Assembly: GCF_011250555.1 (NCBI RefSeq)
Contig: NZ_JAANMZ010000001.1
Coordinates: forward strand, 248,001-312,000
Direction of reading: 5' to 3'
From: Bacillus sp. MM2020_4
GTDB lineage: Bacteria > Bacillota > Bacilli > Bacillales > Cytobacillaceae
Length of the DNA stretch: 64,000 nt
Shown piece by piece: positions 28,399 through 37,628 of the stretch. The notes below the pieces were generated by a model, which saw only the letters and a program-made list of their open reading frames with translations, searched no databases and was not told where the DNA came from. The first letter of the stretch is position 1. Each line of letters opens with the position of its first letter. Position numbers and translations under genes: made by a program.

Positions 28399-28632
28399 AT
28401 GGCAGAGGTATTAGAACGTGTTACAAAAATCATCGTTGATCGCTTAGGCGTTGATGAATCTCAAGTTAAGCTTGAAGCTTCATTTAAAGATGATCTTGGC
28501 GCTGATTCCCTTGACGTAGTAGAACTAGTTATGGAATTAGAAGATGAGTTCGATATGGAAATTTCTGACGATGATGCTGAAAAAATCAACACTGTTGGTG
28601 ATGCTGTTAATTACATAAATAGCAGTAAGTAA
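28399..28632 (+). CDS. acpP: acyl carrier protein
   Basis: The 77-residue acidic carrier of acyl chains. The phosphopantetheine attachment site is Ser37 in [10 protein letters not shown]. Start ATG 28399 after GGGGAGGTGAG. It has its own -10 element and terminators on both sides of interest, allowing much higher expression than the fab genes. Confidence 0.98.
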   Translation: MAEVLERVTKIIVDRLGVDESQVKLEASFKDDLGADSLDVVELVMELEDEFDMEISDDDAEKINTVGDAVNYINSSK

Positions 28633-28651
28633 TCTCGTTTGAATAATTCGT

Positions 28652-28685
28652 AAAGCTCCGTTTTCAAACGGAGCTTTATTCTGTA
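28652..28685 (+). terminator. acpP terminator, first hairpin
   Basis: A perfect 12-pair stem, AAAGCTCCGTTT with AAACGGAGCTTT, loop TC, then a weak T run. Confidence 0.8.
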
Positions 28686-28691
28686 AAATAG

Positions 28692-28725
28692 AACTTGGCA
28701 GCTTTTTAGGTCCTGCCAAGTTTCT
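28692..28725 (+). terminator. second hairpin behind acpP
   Basis: A perfect 10-pair stem, AACTTGGCAG with CTGCCAAGTT, follows 7 bases after the first terminator. Only a short TTTCTTT tail. Backup terminator or part of the rnc leader. Confidence 0.55.
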
Positions 28726-28796
28726 TTGCGTATTTAAAGAAACGTATTTAAACAATGGTTCGGAAGTTGGTAAATTACATGCAAGGTGGAGACATT

Positions 28797-29537
28797 ATGC
28801 GCAAGAACAATAAGGAAAAAGAGTTAAATAATCGCGCAAAGGAAAATCTTTTTAAAGATTTTCAGGAGTCAATCGGATTCAAGATTGATAACGAAAAATT
28901 ATTAAAACAAGCTTTTACTCATTCATCTTATGTGAATGAGCATCGCAGAAAGCCTTTCGAAGATAATGAAAGACTTGAATTTTTAGGAGATGCAGTTCTT
29001 GAACTTACGGTTTCTCAATTCCTCTTCAAAAAATACCCTATGATGACGGAAGGCGAATTGACGAAATTACGTGCCGCCATTGTTTGTGAACCGTCACTAG
29101 TAGGCTTTGCAAATGAACTCGAATTTGGGAAACTTATTATGCTCGGTAAAGGCGAAGAAATGACAGGGGGACGTGAGCGTCCTGCCTTACTTGCAGACGT
29201 TTTTGAAGCATTCATTGGGGCTCTATATTTGGACCAGGGGATTGAAAAAGTGATTGGATTCCTCGAAAAGGTTGTCTTTCCTAAAATAAATGCTGGTGCT
29301 TTTTCTCATGTGATGGATTTTAAAAGCCAATTACAGGAACTCATTCAACGGGATGGAACCGGCTTGATTGAATATCGCGTGCTTCAGGAAAAAGGCCCAG
29401 CCCACAATAAGGAATTTGTATCAAGAGTATCCTTAAATGGTGAAGAATTAGGGATTGGGACAGGAAAGTCCAAGAAAGAAGCCGAACAGCATGCTGCCCA
29501 GATGGCACTTGGCGTATTAAAAGCAAAGACAACCTAG
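28797..29537 (+). CDS. rnc: ribonuclease III
   Basis: Cuts double-stranded RNA in rRNA and small cytoplasmic RNA maturation. The 246 residues contain the RNase III signature [13 protein letters not shown] with catalytic Glu/Asp residues, [15 protein letters not shown] (second metal-site Asp/Glu), and a C-terminal dsRNA-binding domain (about 175-243). I chose ATG 28797, with AGGTGGAG at good distance, over the in-frame start at 28755. First gene of the rnc-smc-ftsY unit. Confidence 0.97.
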   Translation: MRKNNKEKELNNRAKENLFKDFQESIGFKIDNEKLLKQAFTHSSYVNEHRRKPFEDNERLEFLGDAVLELTVSQFLFKKYPMMTEGELTKLRAAIVCEPSLVGFANELEFGKLIMLGKGEEMTGGRERPALLADVFEAFIGALYLDQGIEKVIGFLEKVVFPKINAGAFSHVMDFKSQLQELIQRDGTGLIEYRVLQEKGPAHNKEFVSRVSLNGEELGIGTGKSKKEAEQHAAQMALGVLKAKTT

Positions 29538-29591
29538 AAATGACAAATGTTTGCAGGAGAAATCCCCGTGCAGCATAGGGAGGATAATTTA

Positions 29592-32500
29592 ATGTTTTTA
29601 AAAAGGTTGGACATTATTGGCTTTAAATCTTTCGCTGAACGGATTGAAGTTGATTTTGTTCCGGGAGTAACGGCGGTAGTGGGGCCAAATGGCAGTGGAA
29701 AAAGCAATATCACGGATGCCATCCGTTGGGTTTTGGGTGAACAATCTGCCAAGTCTCTTAGAGGCAGCAAAATGGAAGATATCATTTTTGCCGGAAGCGA
29801 TTCCAGAAAGGCCCTTAATTATGCTGAAGTAACGCTAACATTGGACAATACGAACCAAGGGTTAGGGTTGGACTTTCATGAAGTTAGTGTGACAAGAAGA
29901 GTTTCACGCTCGGGTGAGAGTGAATTTTATATCAACAAACAGCCTTGTCGGCTAAAGGATATCATCGATTTATTTATGGATTCTGGTCTTGGCAGAGAAG
30001 CATTCTCGATCATTAGCCAAGGAAAAGTCGAAGAAATATTAAACAGTAAGGCAGAAGACCGACGGACCATTTTTGAAGAGGCCGCAGGTGTATTAAAATA
30101 CAAAAACCGCAAGAAAAAAGCAGAGGTGAAATTATTTGAAACCCAGGATAATTTAAACCGGGTGAATGATATTTTACACGAACTTGAAAGCCAAGTGGAA
30201 CCACTTAAAATTCAGGCATCAATCGCAAAAGACTTTTTAGAGAAAAAAGAAGAACTTGAAAAAATTGAGGTTGCTCTCACAGTTTTTGAAATTGAGGATC
30301 TGCATCGTACGTGGGAAAATCTGTCAAAGTTATTAGAGGAACATCAACAGGAAGAGCTGAATCTATCCTCTGGACTTCAAGTAAAAGAAGCAAAGATTGT
30401 AGAAACAAGGGATAAGATATCAGCATTAGATGAATCGATAACCGACCTGCAAAACGTTCTTCTTCATGCAAGTGAGGATCTGGAAAAGCTGGAGGGGCGG
30501 AAAGAGGTTTTAAAGGAACGTAAGAAAAATGCGGCCCAGAATAAAGAGCAATTAAAAGTGAATATTGCAGAATATACAGAGCGAATCAGCCATTTGAGGA
30601 AGAATCGCGATCTACAATCTGAAACGTATACATTGCTGGGTGAACAAGTAAAAAAATTGCAGGTAGAGTTAAAAAATAAACAAGAGAACCTGCAATTATT
30701 TACTGAAAATATTGAAGAAAAAATTGAAAGCTTAAAAAGTGAATATATCGAGTTGTTGAATGATCAAGCTAGTGCTAAAAATGAAATAAAATACATTGAC
30801 CAGCAATTGGAGCAGCAGGATAGAAAGAGCTCACGTCTTGATGCGGAAAATGATAAATATCTTCAGGAGCGTCAGATTGCCTTAGGGAAAAAAGGAGAGA
30901 TTCTGGCCGGCTTAGATGGTATTCAAACGGCTATAGCTAAACAGGTGGAGTCCTTTCATGAACAGCAACGGAAGCTTGAATCGGTAAAAAACAATTACCA
31001 AAAGCAAGAAAAGACGTTGTATCAAGCATATCAGCTACTTCAGCAAGCAAAGTCCAGAAAAGAATTGCTTGAGGAGATGGAAGAAGACTATGCAGGCTTT
31101 TTCCAAGGGGTTAAAGAAGTGCTTAAGGCCCGCGAGAATAAGCTAAAGGGAATTGAGGGGGCCGTTGCCGAGCTGGTAACAGTACCGAAAGAATACGAAA
31201 CTGCACTTGAAACCGCCTTTGGCGGTGCACTTCAGCATATTGTTGTCGACACTGAGCAAAATGCAAGAACAGCAATCCAATATTTAAAACAGCATGCATT
31301 TGGAAGAGCCACCTTTTTACCGTTAAGTGTCATAAAAGGAAGACCCTTATCTCCGGCACAGCTGTCAGCTATTCAAAATCATCCATCCTTAATCGGACCA
31401 GCGGTTAAACTTGTTACATTTGACCAAAAGTATGCAGAGGTGATAAGTAACCTTCTTGGTAACGTTGTCATTGCGAAAGACCTCAAAGGTGCTAATGAGA
31501 TAGCGAAAATCCTTCAGTACCGTTCAAGGCTGGTAACAGTGGATGGTGATATCGTTAATCCTGGCGGATCGATGACAGGTGGTGCCACAAAACAAAAATC
31601 ATCTTCCTTGTTAACTAGAAAAGGAGAGCTTGAGAATTTAAAAGAAAAGCTCGTAGTGATGGAAGGAAAAACGACTGACCTAGAGCGAATCGTAAAGGCA
31701 TTAAAAGAAGATTGCCAAAGGTCAGAAGTTCAACTTGATAAGATTCGTCAGACCGGTGAGCAATTGAGACTCCGTGAGCAGGCGGTGAAGGGTGATCTCA
31801 GGGAGGCGGAACTGAGTGAGAAGAATATCAATGAACGCTTGGCAATTTACGACCTCGAAAAAGGACAATTTACAGATGAAAAGGAAACATTAGGAAAGAG
31901 AAAAATAGAATTATCAGAAGCAATAAAAAGGTACAAAGTTACAATTGATAACCTTGATGCCGAAATTGTTAGACTTACGGAACAAAAGACAATTAATCTA
32001 ACATCAAAAGAAAATCTCACAAACGAAATCAATGAATTGAAGATTGAATTTGCTTCCAAAAACGAGCAATTTACAAATGCGAAAGATCGCTTTGCTCTGA
32101 TAAACGAAGACTTATTAGAAAGCGAGCAGAAGCTGACAATATATACGGAAGACCTTGACTTGCTAACATCTGAGATGACGAGCAGTTCATCAGGAGAGGA
32201 ACAGATAGAAGCGGCTGCAAAACGTAAGCAGCAGGACAAAGAAGCTACCTTACAGTTAATAACTGCAAGAAGGCAGGAACGGTTATCATTGCAAGATTCC
32301 TTGGAGGATGCAGAGCTAGATGCGAAGGAACTTAAGAGACTCCATAAGGGAATGATTGTCGTCCTAAAGGATGAGGAAGTGAAAATAAACCGTTTAGATG
32401 TAGAACTTGAAAATCGCCTCAGTCACTTAAGGGAAGAATATCTTCTATCGTTTGAGGGGGCTAAGGAACAGTATCCATTAATGGTTCCGGTTGAGGAGGC

Positions 32501-33158
32501 AAGGAAAAAGGTCAAACTAATCAAACTTACGATTGAAGAACTTGGGAATGTCAATCTTGGGTCCATTGAGGAATATGAACGTGTCTCTGAACGGTATGAA
32601 TTCTTACATGAACAAAAGACAGACCTCCAAGAAGCAAAAGATACCCTTTTCCAAGTCATAGAAGAAATGGATATAGAAATGAAAAAGCGGTTTGAGCAAA
32701 CCTTTGAGGGAATTCGGGAACATTTCGAACCAACATTCCGTGCCTTGTTCGGTGGGGGGAGAGCGGATTTAGTGTTAACCGTCCCCCAAGATTTATTAAA
32801 TACAGGTGTGGAAATCGTCGCCCAGCCTCCTGGGAAAAAGCTGCAGAACCTTGGGTTGTTATCGGGTGGAGAGCGTGCCTTAACAGCTATAGCCTTATTA
32901 TTTTCAATCTTAAAGGTTCGTCCTGTTCCGTTCTGTATTCTTGATGAAGTCGAGGCAGCCTTGGATGAAGCCAATGTCTTTCGCTTCAGTCAATATTTAA
33001 AACGATATAGCACCGAAACTCAATTCATCGTGATTACTCACCGAAAAGGGACAATGGAAGAAGCGGACGTTCTTTACGGGGTCACGATGCAGGAATCGGG
33101 CGTTTCAAAGCTTGTATCTGTTCGCTTAGAGGATACAAAGGAGTTAGTCGAATCATAA
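29592..33158 (+). CDS. smc: chromosome segregation SMC protein
   Basis: Core ATPase of the SMC-ScpAB condensin complex. The 1188-residue product (B. subtilis 1186) has Walker A GPNGSGKSNI near the N terminus, two long coiled coils (about 170-500 and 680-1000), the hinge domain around residues 510-665 with the GGSMTGGAT motif, the signature LLSGGERALTAIA and Walker B FCILDEVEAALDEAN. Start ATG 29592 follows AGGGAGGATAATTTA; an ATG at 29547 in the same frame lacks a ribosome-binding site and extends beyond the family start. Confidence 0.98.
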   Translation: MFLKRLDIIGFKSFAERIEVDFVPGVTAVVGPNGSGKSNITDAIRWVLGEQSAKSLRGSKMEDIIFAGSDSRKALNYAEVTLTLDNTNQGLGLDFHEVSVTRRVSRSGESEFYINKQPCRLKDIIDLFMDSGLGREAFSIISQGKVEEILNSKAEDRRTIFEEAAGVLKYKNRKKKAEVKLFETQDNLNRVNDILHELESQVEPLKIQASIAKDFLEKKEELEKIEVALTVFEIEDLHRTWENLSKLLEEHQQEELNLSSGLQVKEAKIVETRDKISALDESITDLQNVLLHASEDLEKLEGRKEVLKERKKNAAQNKEQLKVNIAEYTERISHLRKNRDLQSETYTLLGEQVKKLQVELKNKQENLQLFTENIEEKIESLKSEYIELLNDQASAKNEIKYIDQQLEQQDRKSSRLDAENDKYLQERQIALGKKGEILAGLDGIQTAIAKQVESFHEQQRKLESVKNNYQKQEKTLYQAYQLLQQAKSRKELLEEMEEDYAGFFQGVKEVLKARENKLKGIEGAVAELVTVPKEYETALETAFGGALQHIVVDTEQNARTAIQYLKQHAFGRATFLPLSVIKGRPLSPAQLSAIQNHPSLIGPAVKLVTFDQKYAEVISNLLGNVVIAKDLKGANEIAKILQYRSRLVTVDGDIVNPGGSMTGGATKQKSSSLLTRKGELENLKEKLVVMEGKTTDLERIVKALKEDCQRSEVQLDKIRQTGEQLRLREQAVKGDLREAELSEKNINERLAIYDLEKGQFTDEKETLGKRKIELSEAIKRYKVTIDNLDAEIVRLTEQKTINLTSKENLTNEINELKIEFASKNEQFTNAKDRFALINEDLLESEQKLTIYTEDLDLLTSEMTSSSSGEEQIEAAAKRKQQDKEATLQLITARRQERLSLQDSLEDAELDAKELKRLHKGMIVVLKDEEVKINRLDVELENRLSHLREEYLLSFEGAKEQYPLMVPVEEARKKVKLIKLTIEELGNVNLGSIEEYERVSERYEFLHEQKTDLQEAKDTLFQVIEEMDIEMKKRFEQTFEGIREHFEPTFRALFGGGRADLVLTVPQDLLNTGVEIVAQPPGKKLQNLGLLSGGERALTAIALLFSILKVRPVPFCILDEVEAALDEANVFRFSQYLKRYSTETQFIVITHRKGTMEEADVLYGVTMQESGVSKLVSVRLEDTKELVES

Positions 33159-33175
33159 AAGTAGGAAGTGAAAAG

Positions 33176-34162
33176 ATGAGTTTCTTTAAAAAATTAAAAG
33201 AAAAAATTACAAAACAGGCGGATACGGTAACAGAAAAGTTTAAGGAAGGTTTGACAAAAACAAGAGACAATTTTTCCGGAAAAGTAAATGATCTTGTCGC
33301 CAGGTACCGCAAAGTTGATGAAGACTTTTTTGAAGAATTAGAGGAAATACTCATTCAAGCGGATGTTGGTTTTGATACGGTGATGCAGCTGATTGATGAA
33401 CTTAAGATGGAAGTGAAACGGAAGAACATCCAGGAACCTGAAGAGGTTCAAAGTGTGATCTCAGAGAAGCTTGTCGAGATCTATAATGCCGGTGAAGGAC
33501 AATCATCAAAAATAAACATCCAAGAAGAAGGACTGACAGTTATTCTGTTCGTTGGGGTTAATGGCGTGGGAAAGACAACAACCATTGGCAAGCTTGGACA
33601 TAAATTCAAGAGTGAAGGTAAAAAAGTATTGATGGCAGCTGGTGACACCTTTCGGGCTGGAGCCATTGAGCAGCTTGAGGTATGGGGCGAACGGGTGGGT
33701 GTTGAAGTGATTAAGCAGGCAGAAGGCTCCGACCCTGCTGCGGTCATGTATGATGCCATCCAAGCGGCTAAATCCCGAAAAGTGGATATTTTGTTGTGCG
33801 ATACAGCGGGGCGTTTGCAAAACAAAGTAAATTTAATGAAGGAGCTTGAAAAGGTAAAGCGTGTGATTGAAAAGGAAATTCCCGGGGCTCCGCACGAAGT
33901 AATTCTCGTACTGGATGCTACCACGGGTCAAAATGCGCTGATTCAGGCAAAAACATTTAAAGAAGCAACAAATGTAAGTGGGATTGTCCTCTCAAAACTA
34001 GATGGGACAGCTAAAGGCGGCATTGTTCTAGCCATCCGCAATGAATTGAAAATCCCTGTTAAATTCGTTGGACTTGGTGAAAAGATGGATGACCTACAGG
34101 AATTTGACGCAGAAAAATACGTGTACGGGTTATTTGCTGACCAAATTGAAGAGTCCGAATAA
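33176..34162 (+). CDS. ftsY: signal recognition particle receptor FtsY
   Basis: GTPase receptor for SRP at the membrane. The 328 residues have an amphipathic N-terminal helix (MSFFKKLKEKITKQ), the short N domain and the G domain with GVNGVGKTTTIGKL, DTAGRLQNKVNLMKEL and KLDGTAKGG. Gram-positive FtsY lacks the long acidic A domain, as here. It follows smc by 17 bases. A fresh promoter then precedes ylxM-ffh, which encode its partners. Confidence 0.98.
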   Translation: MSFFKKLKEKITKQADTVTEKFKEGLTKTRDNFSGKVNDLVARYRKVDEDFFEELEEILIQADVGFDTVMQLIDELKMEVKRKNIQEPEEVQSVISEKLVEIYNAGEGQSSKINIQEEGLTVILFVGVNGVGKTTTIGKLGHKFKSEGKKVLMAAGDTFRAGAIEQLEVWGERVGVEVIKQAEGSDPAAVMYDAIQAAKSRKVDILLCDTAGRLQNKVNLMKELEKVKRVIEKEIPGAPHEVILVLDATTGQNALIQAKTFKEATNVSGIVLSKLDGTAKGGIVLAIRNELKIPVKFVGLGEKMDDLQEFDAEKYVYGLFADQIEESE

Positions 34163-34180
34163 GGATGTAAAGGTATTTCC

Positions 34181-34209
34181 TTGACAGACCCAGTCTAACC
34201 TTGTAAACT
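34181..34209 (+). promoter_or_regulatory. SigA promoter for ylxM-ffh
   Basis: TTGACA (34181-34186), 17 bases, TAAACT (34204-34209). A small perfect palindrome TTGTAA-AC-TTACAA (34201-34214) overlays the -10 element. Confidence 0.75.
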
Positions 34210-34260
34210 TACAAATGTAAAGGCTTTTCACTTAACAAAGGTATCAGGAGGGAAAACCGC

Positions 34261-34596
34261 ATGATGCTTGAAAAGACAACACGAATGAACTATTTGTATG
34301 ATTTTTATTATTCGTTGTTAACGCCAAAGCAGCAAAGCTATATGTCTCTCTATTACTTAGATGATTACTCATTGGGTGAAATTGCCGAGGAGTATGATGT
34401 AAGCCGCCAGGCCGTTTATGATAATATAAAGCGGACGGAAGCAATGCTTGAGGAGTATGAGGAAAAGCTGTTATTATTTCAGAAATTTCAAGAGCGCTCA
34501 AGTCTGTTAAGACACGTGAAAGAATTGCTTAAAGAGGAGAGCCCTTCACGGCAGGCAATGTTAGAAACGGTTACTGAGCTTGAGAAATTAGATTAG
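34261..34596 (+). CDS. ylxM: SRP-associated helix-turn-helix protein YlxM
   Basis: A 111-residue member of the UPF0122/YlxM family. In streptococci the YlxM protein binds SRP RNA and Ffh and modulates SRP GTPase activity. The sequence starts [20 protein letters not shown] and contains an HTH segment ([20 protein letters not shown]) similar to sigma-70 region 4, followed by a coiled-coil tail. Placed 12 bases before ffh, with its own promoter upstream. Confidence 0.96.
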   Translation: MMLEKTTRMNYLYDFYYSLLTPKQQSYMSLYYLDDYSLGEIAEEYDVSRQAVYDNIKRTEAMLEEYEEKLLLFQKFQERSSLLRHVKELLKEESPSRQAMLETVTELEKLD

Positions 34597-34608
34597 GAGG
34601 CGGCACGC

Positions 34609-35967
34609 ATGGCGTTTGAAGGATTAGCCGACCGACTGCAGAATACAATCCAAAAAATCCGCGGAAAAGGGAAGGTCTCTGAAGCGGACGTAAAAGAAAT
34701 GATGCGTGAGGTGCGTCTTGCTTTACTTGAGGCAGACGTTAACTTCAAGGTCGTCAAAGATTTTGTGAAAAAAGTCAGTGAACGGGCCATTGGGCAAGAA
34801 GTACTGAAGAGCCTAACTCCAGGACAGCAGATCATTAAAATCGTTAATGAGGAATTGACTGCATTAATGGGAGGAGAGCAAAGCAAGATTGCTGCATCGA
34901 ATCGTCCGCCAACTGTTATTATGATGGTAGGATTGCAGGGTGCCGGTAAAACAACAACAACCGGTAAGCTTTCGCTGTTGCTTCGTAAAAAGTATAACCG
35001 GAGTCCGTTGCTTGTTGCAGCCGATATCTATCGTCCTGCCGCAATCAAACAGCTTCAAACACTTGGTAAACAATTGGACATGCCAGTATTCTCTCTTGGA
35101 GATCAAGTGAGCCCGGTTGAAATTGCTCAGCAAGCAATTGCGAAAGCAAAAGAGGACCACCATGACTATGTCTTGATCGATACGGCCGGAAGACTTCACG
35201 TTGATGAAGCCTTAATGGGCGAGTTAAAGGATATTAAAGAACTCACCAAACCGGACGAGATTTTCTTAGTTGTCGATGCCATGACAGGTCAGGATGCCGT
35301 TAATGTTGCTCAAAGCTTTAATGAACAGCTGGGTTTAACCGGGGTTGTTTTGACGAAACTTGATGGTGATACAAGGGGTGGGGCCGCACTCTCGATTCGC
35401 GCTGTTACACAAACACCGATTAAATTTGTCGGTCTAGGCGAGAAAATGGATGCACTCGAACCATTCCACCCGGAACGAATGGCCTCAAGGATATTAGGCA
35501 TGGGCGATGTGCTTACACTCATTGAAAAAGCCCAGGCAAATGTCGATGAACAAAAAGCGAAAGAACTAGAACAAAAAATGCGGACAGCCACTTTTACGCT
35601 GGAAGACTTTTTGGACCAGCTCGGTCAAGTTCGCAATCTAGGCCCACTTGATGAATTACTAAAGATGATGCCGGGTGCAAATAAAATCAAGGGTTTGAAT
35701 AATCTGCAAATTGATGAAAAACAGATTGCTCATGTTGAAGCCATTATTCAATCGATGACAAAGGCCGAAAAGAATAATCCTGAAATTCTAAATGCGAACC
35801 GCAAACGGAGAATTGCTAAAGGCTGCGGGCGTCCTGTTACTGAAATCAACCGCTTATTAAAGCAATTTGAAGATATGAAGAAAATGATGAAGCAAATGAC
35901 AGGCATGAATCCTAAAGGATCAAAAGGGAAAAAAGGCGGCTTTAAATTTCCGTTTAAACCTTTTTAG
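34609..35967 (+). CDS. ffh: signal recognition particle protein Ffh
   Basis: The SRP GTPase that binds signal peptides and 4.5S-type RNA. The 452-residue protein has the N domain, a G domain with GLQGAGKTTTTGKL, DTAGRLHVDEAL and TKLDGDTRGGAAL, and a methionine-rich M domain (from about 300) ending in MKKMMKQMTGMNPKGSKGKK. Start ATG 34609 after GGAGG. Its stop codon is directly followed by repeat copy D. Confidence 0.98.
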   Translation: MAFEGLADRLQNTIQKIRGKGKVSEADVKEMMREVRLALLEADVNFKVVKDFVKKVSERAIGQEVLKSLTPGQQIIKIVNEELTALMGGEQSKIAASNRPPTVIMMVGLQGAGKTTTTGKLSLLLRKKYNRSPLLVAADIYRPAAIKQLQTLGKQLDMPVFSLGDQVSPVEIAQQAIAKAKEDHHDYVLIDTAGRLHVDEALMGELKDIKELTKPDEIFLVVDAMTGQDAVNVAQSFNEQLGLTGVVLTKLDGDTRGGAALSIRAVTQTPIKFVGLGEKMDALEPFHPERMASRILGMGDVLTLIEKAQANVDEQKAKELEQKMRTATFTLEDFLDQLGQVRNLGPLDELLKMMPGANKIKGLNNLQIDEKQIAHVEAIIQSMTKAEKNNPEILNANRKRRIAKGCGRPVTEINRLLKQFEDMKKMMKQMTGMNPKGSKGKKGGFKFPFKPF

Positions 35968-35969
35968 GA

Positions 35970-36024
35970 CGAAAAGCGGAAGCGCCTTGATTAGGGGCGC
36001 TGCAGCTGGACATTTCTCAAAGTT
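35970..36024 (+). repeat. dispersed intergenic repeat (copy D)
   Basis: Two bases after the ffh stop: ACGAAAAGCGGAAGCGCC, a 9-base loop TTGATTAGG, GGCGCTGCAGCTGGACAT, then TCTCAAAGTT. The AGCGCC/GGCGCT stem is perfect. It lies between ffh and the rpsP promoter. Confidence 0.72.
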
Positions 36025-36049
36025 ATTTTTCACTGTAAAGAAAAAACAC

Positions 36050-36078
36050 TTTACAAACTATAAAAGAATTGATATTAT
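36050..36078 (+). promoter_or_regulatory. SigA promoter for the rpsP operon
   Basis: TTTACA (36050-36055), 17 bases, TATTAT (36073-36078); five of six at each hexamer. A 5' leader of about 35 bases precedes rpsP. Confidence 0.7.
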
Positions 36079-36117
36079 ACTATCTTGTGTGAAACTATTC
36101 GGAGGTGCTTATTTAAA

Positions 36118-36390
36118 ATGGCAGTTAAAATTCGTTTAAAACGTATGGGAGCTAAAAAAACTCCTTTCTATCGTATTGTAGTAGCAGATTCTCGTTCTCC
36201 TCGTGACGGACGTTACATTGAGATCGTTGGAACATACAATCCTGTTACACAACCAGCTAAAGTTGAAATCAACGAAGAATTAGTTCTTAAATGGTTAAAA
36301 GACGGTGCGAAACCATCTGATACAGTTCGTAACCTTTTCTCAAACCAAGGCATCATGGAAAAATTCCATAATGCAAAATTAGGCAAGTAA
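36118..36390 (+). CDS. rpsP: 30S ribosomal protein S16
   Basis: A 90-residue S16 with [20 protein letters not shown] and the [14 protein letters not shown] motif. Start ATG 36118, after CGGAGGTG; a longer in-frame start at 36085 lies beside the promoter and is not credible. It heads rpsP-khpA-ylqD-rimM-trmD, which joins a ribosomal protein to RNA-handling proteins. Confidence 0.98.
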   Translation: MAVKIRLKRMGAKKTPFYRIVVADSRSPRDGRYIEIVGTYNPVTQPAKVEINEELVLKWLKDGAKPSDTVRNLFSNQGIMEKFHNAKLGK

Positions 36391-36401
36391 TCGTAGGAAC
36401 G

Positions 36402-36632
36402 ATGAAAGAACTAATCGAAACGATCGTAAAGCCCCTTGTTGATTTTCCCGAGGATGTCCATATTGGCGTCATAGAAGACGACAGCCGGGTAACCTTTCAT
36501 CTTTCTGTTAATAAAACAGATATGGGTAAAGTTATTGGTAAACAGGGGCGTGTTGCAAAGGCCATTAGAACTGTTGTTTATGCAGCAGGATCATCACAAC
36601 AAAAGAAAATATTTTTGGAAATTGGTGAATAG
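36402..36632 (+). CDS. khpA: KH-domain RNA-binding protein KhpA (YlqC)
   Basis: A 76-residue single KH domain with the GKQG form of the GxxG loop (KVIGKQGRVAKAIRTVV). In other Firmicutes KhpA pairs with KhpB/Jag to bind many RNAs and influence cell elongation and division. Its position between rpsP and the rimM-trmD pair is conserved. The ribosome-binding site is short (GTAGGA), with only 11 bases between rpsP stop and this start. Confidence 0.95.
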   Translation: MKELIETIVKPLVDFPEDVHIGVIEDDSRVTFHLSVNKTDMGKVIGKQGRVAKAIRTVVYAAGSSQQKKIFLEIGE

Positions 36633-36650
36633 CTTTTTGCATCTAGATAA

Positions 36651-36678
36651 AAGGGAGGGATTATTTCCTCTCTTTTTT
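36651..36678 (+). terminator. terminator or attenuator behind khpA
   Basis: AAGGGAGG and CCTCTCTT pair (one G-U) around GATTATTT, followed by TTTTTT. It may cut transcription before ylqD-rimM-trmD, though no new promoter is clear after it. Confidence 0.65.
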
Positions 36679-36708
36679 GCTATACAAAATGCAAAGGGAG
36701 GGTCTTGT

Positions 36709-37095
36709 ATGCAAATGATCCAAACGGTCGTGGTAAAGCAAATATTAACAGAAAATAGTAAACAACAATTATTAAATACGTATCAGTCAAGAAAGCTGCA
36801 GCTTCAGAAAGAATGCGATCAGCTGCAATTCGAGCAGAAACGGTTAGAAGTAACAAAAACCTTTTCACCGGGAACATTAAAAAAACAGTTTGAAAAAGAA
36901 ATTCAAATGCGCAAAGAAAAAATTAAGCTTGTTGAGTTTCAAATCGAACAACTACATATCCTACCATTAGGTAGTGAATTAACCGAAAAAGAAGTTCAAG
37001 TCCTAGTGGAGATAAGGGTAGGCGATATCTGGGATGAAAGGATTGGCCAGTCTGCCATCATTATTAAAGATGGGATTATTGAGGAAATTAGATAG
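36709..37095 (+). CDS. ylqD: YlqD family protein, function unknown
   Basis: A 128-residue protein of the YlqD family, function not known. The middle (about 20-95) is a charged coiled coil, followed by a short beta-rich end ([15 protein letters not shown]...[12 protein letters not shown]). I start at ATG 36709 after AAAGGGAGG; an in-frame ATG at 36535 would run through khpA. Conserved place between khpA and rimM suggests a role in ribosome or RNA biology, by context only. Confidence 0.9.
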   Translation: MQMIQTVVVKQILTENSKQQLLNTYQSRKLQLQKECDQLQFEQKRLEVTKTFSPGTLKKQFEKEIQMRKEKIKLVEFQIEQLHILPLGSELTEKEVQVLVEIRVGDIWDERIGQSAIIIKDGIIEEIR

Positions 37096-37109
37096 TGGGT
37101 GGAAAAAAC

Positions 37110-37628
37110 ATGGAAAAATGGTTTAATGTTGGTAAGATCGTGAATACCCAAGGGATAAAGGGTGAAGTAAGAGTTATTTCAAAAACAGATTTCCCTGAGA
37201 AACGCTATAAGGCAGGAAATGTTCTCTATTTATTTATGCCAAATTCGAGCAAGCCTATTGAGCTTACAGTAAAAAGTCATCGAACACATAAAAATTTCAA
37301 CTTACTTACCTTTGAAGGATTCACTAATATTAATGAAGTTGAGAAGTTTCGTGACGGTATTCTAAAAGTACCTGAAACACAATTAGGTACATTAGAAGAA
37401 GATGAATTTTATTACCATGAAATTATTGGCTGCCTTGTTGCTACTGTCCAGGGTGAGGAGATCGGAAAGGTGACTGAAATTCTTTCACCAGGCGCCAATG
37501 ATGTTTGGGTTGTTAAAGGAAAGGGAGGCAAAGAACAGTTAATCCCTTATATTCATGATGTCGTCAAAAAAGTAGATGTAAAAGAGAAGGTTATCTTAAT
37601 TGAACCGATGGAAGGATTACTTTCATGA
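37110..37628 (+). CDS. rimM: ribosome maturation factor RimM
   Basis: Binds S19 and assists maturation of the 30S head. The 172 residues show the N-terminal RimM barrel ([16 protein letters not shown]) and the C-terminal PRC-barrel ([13 protein letters not shown]...[10 protein letters not shown] region). Start ATG 37110 follows GTGGGTGG; the frame opens 15 bases earlier without a ribosome-binding site. It overlaps trmD by four bases. Confidence 0.97.
   Translation: MEKWFNVGKIVNTQGIKGEVRVISKTDFPEKRYKAGNVLYLFMPNSSKPIELTVKSHRTHKNFNLLTFEGFTNINEVEKFRDGILKVPETQLGTLEEDEFYYHEIIGCLVATVQGEEIGKVTEILSPGANDVWVVKGKGGKEQLIPYIHDVVKKVDVKEKVILIEPMEGLLS

Noticed and set aside
29547-29591. Upstream ATG for smc
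   Set aside because: No ribosome-binding site; SMC proteins start directly before the xxLxxFKSF motif.
36535-36708. 5' extension of the ylqD frame
   Set aside because: Runs out of frame through khpA and a terminator; ATG 36709 has AAAGGGAGG.
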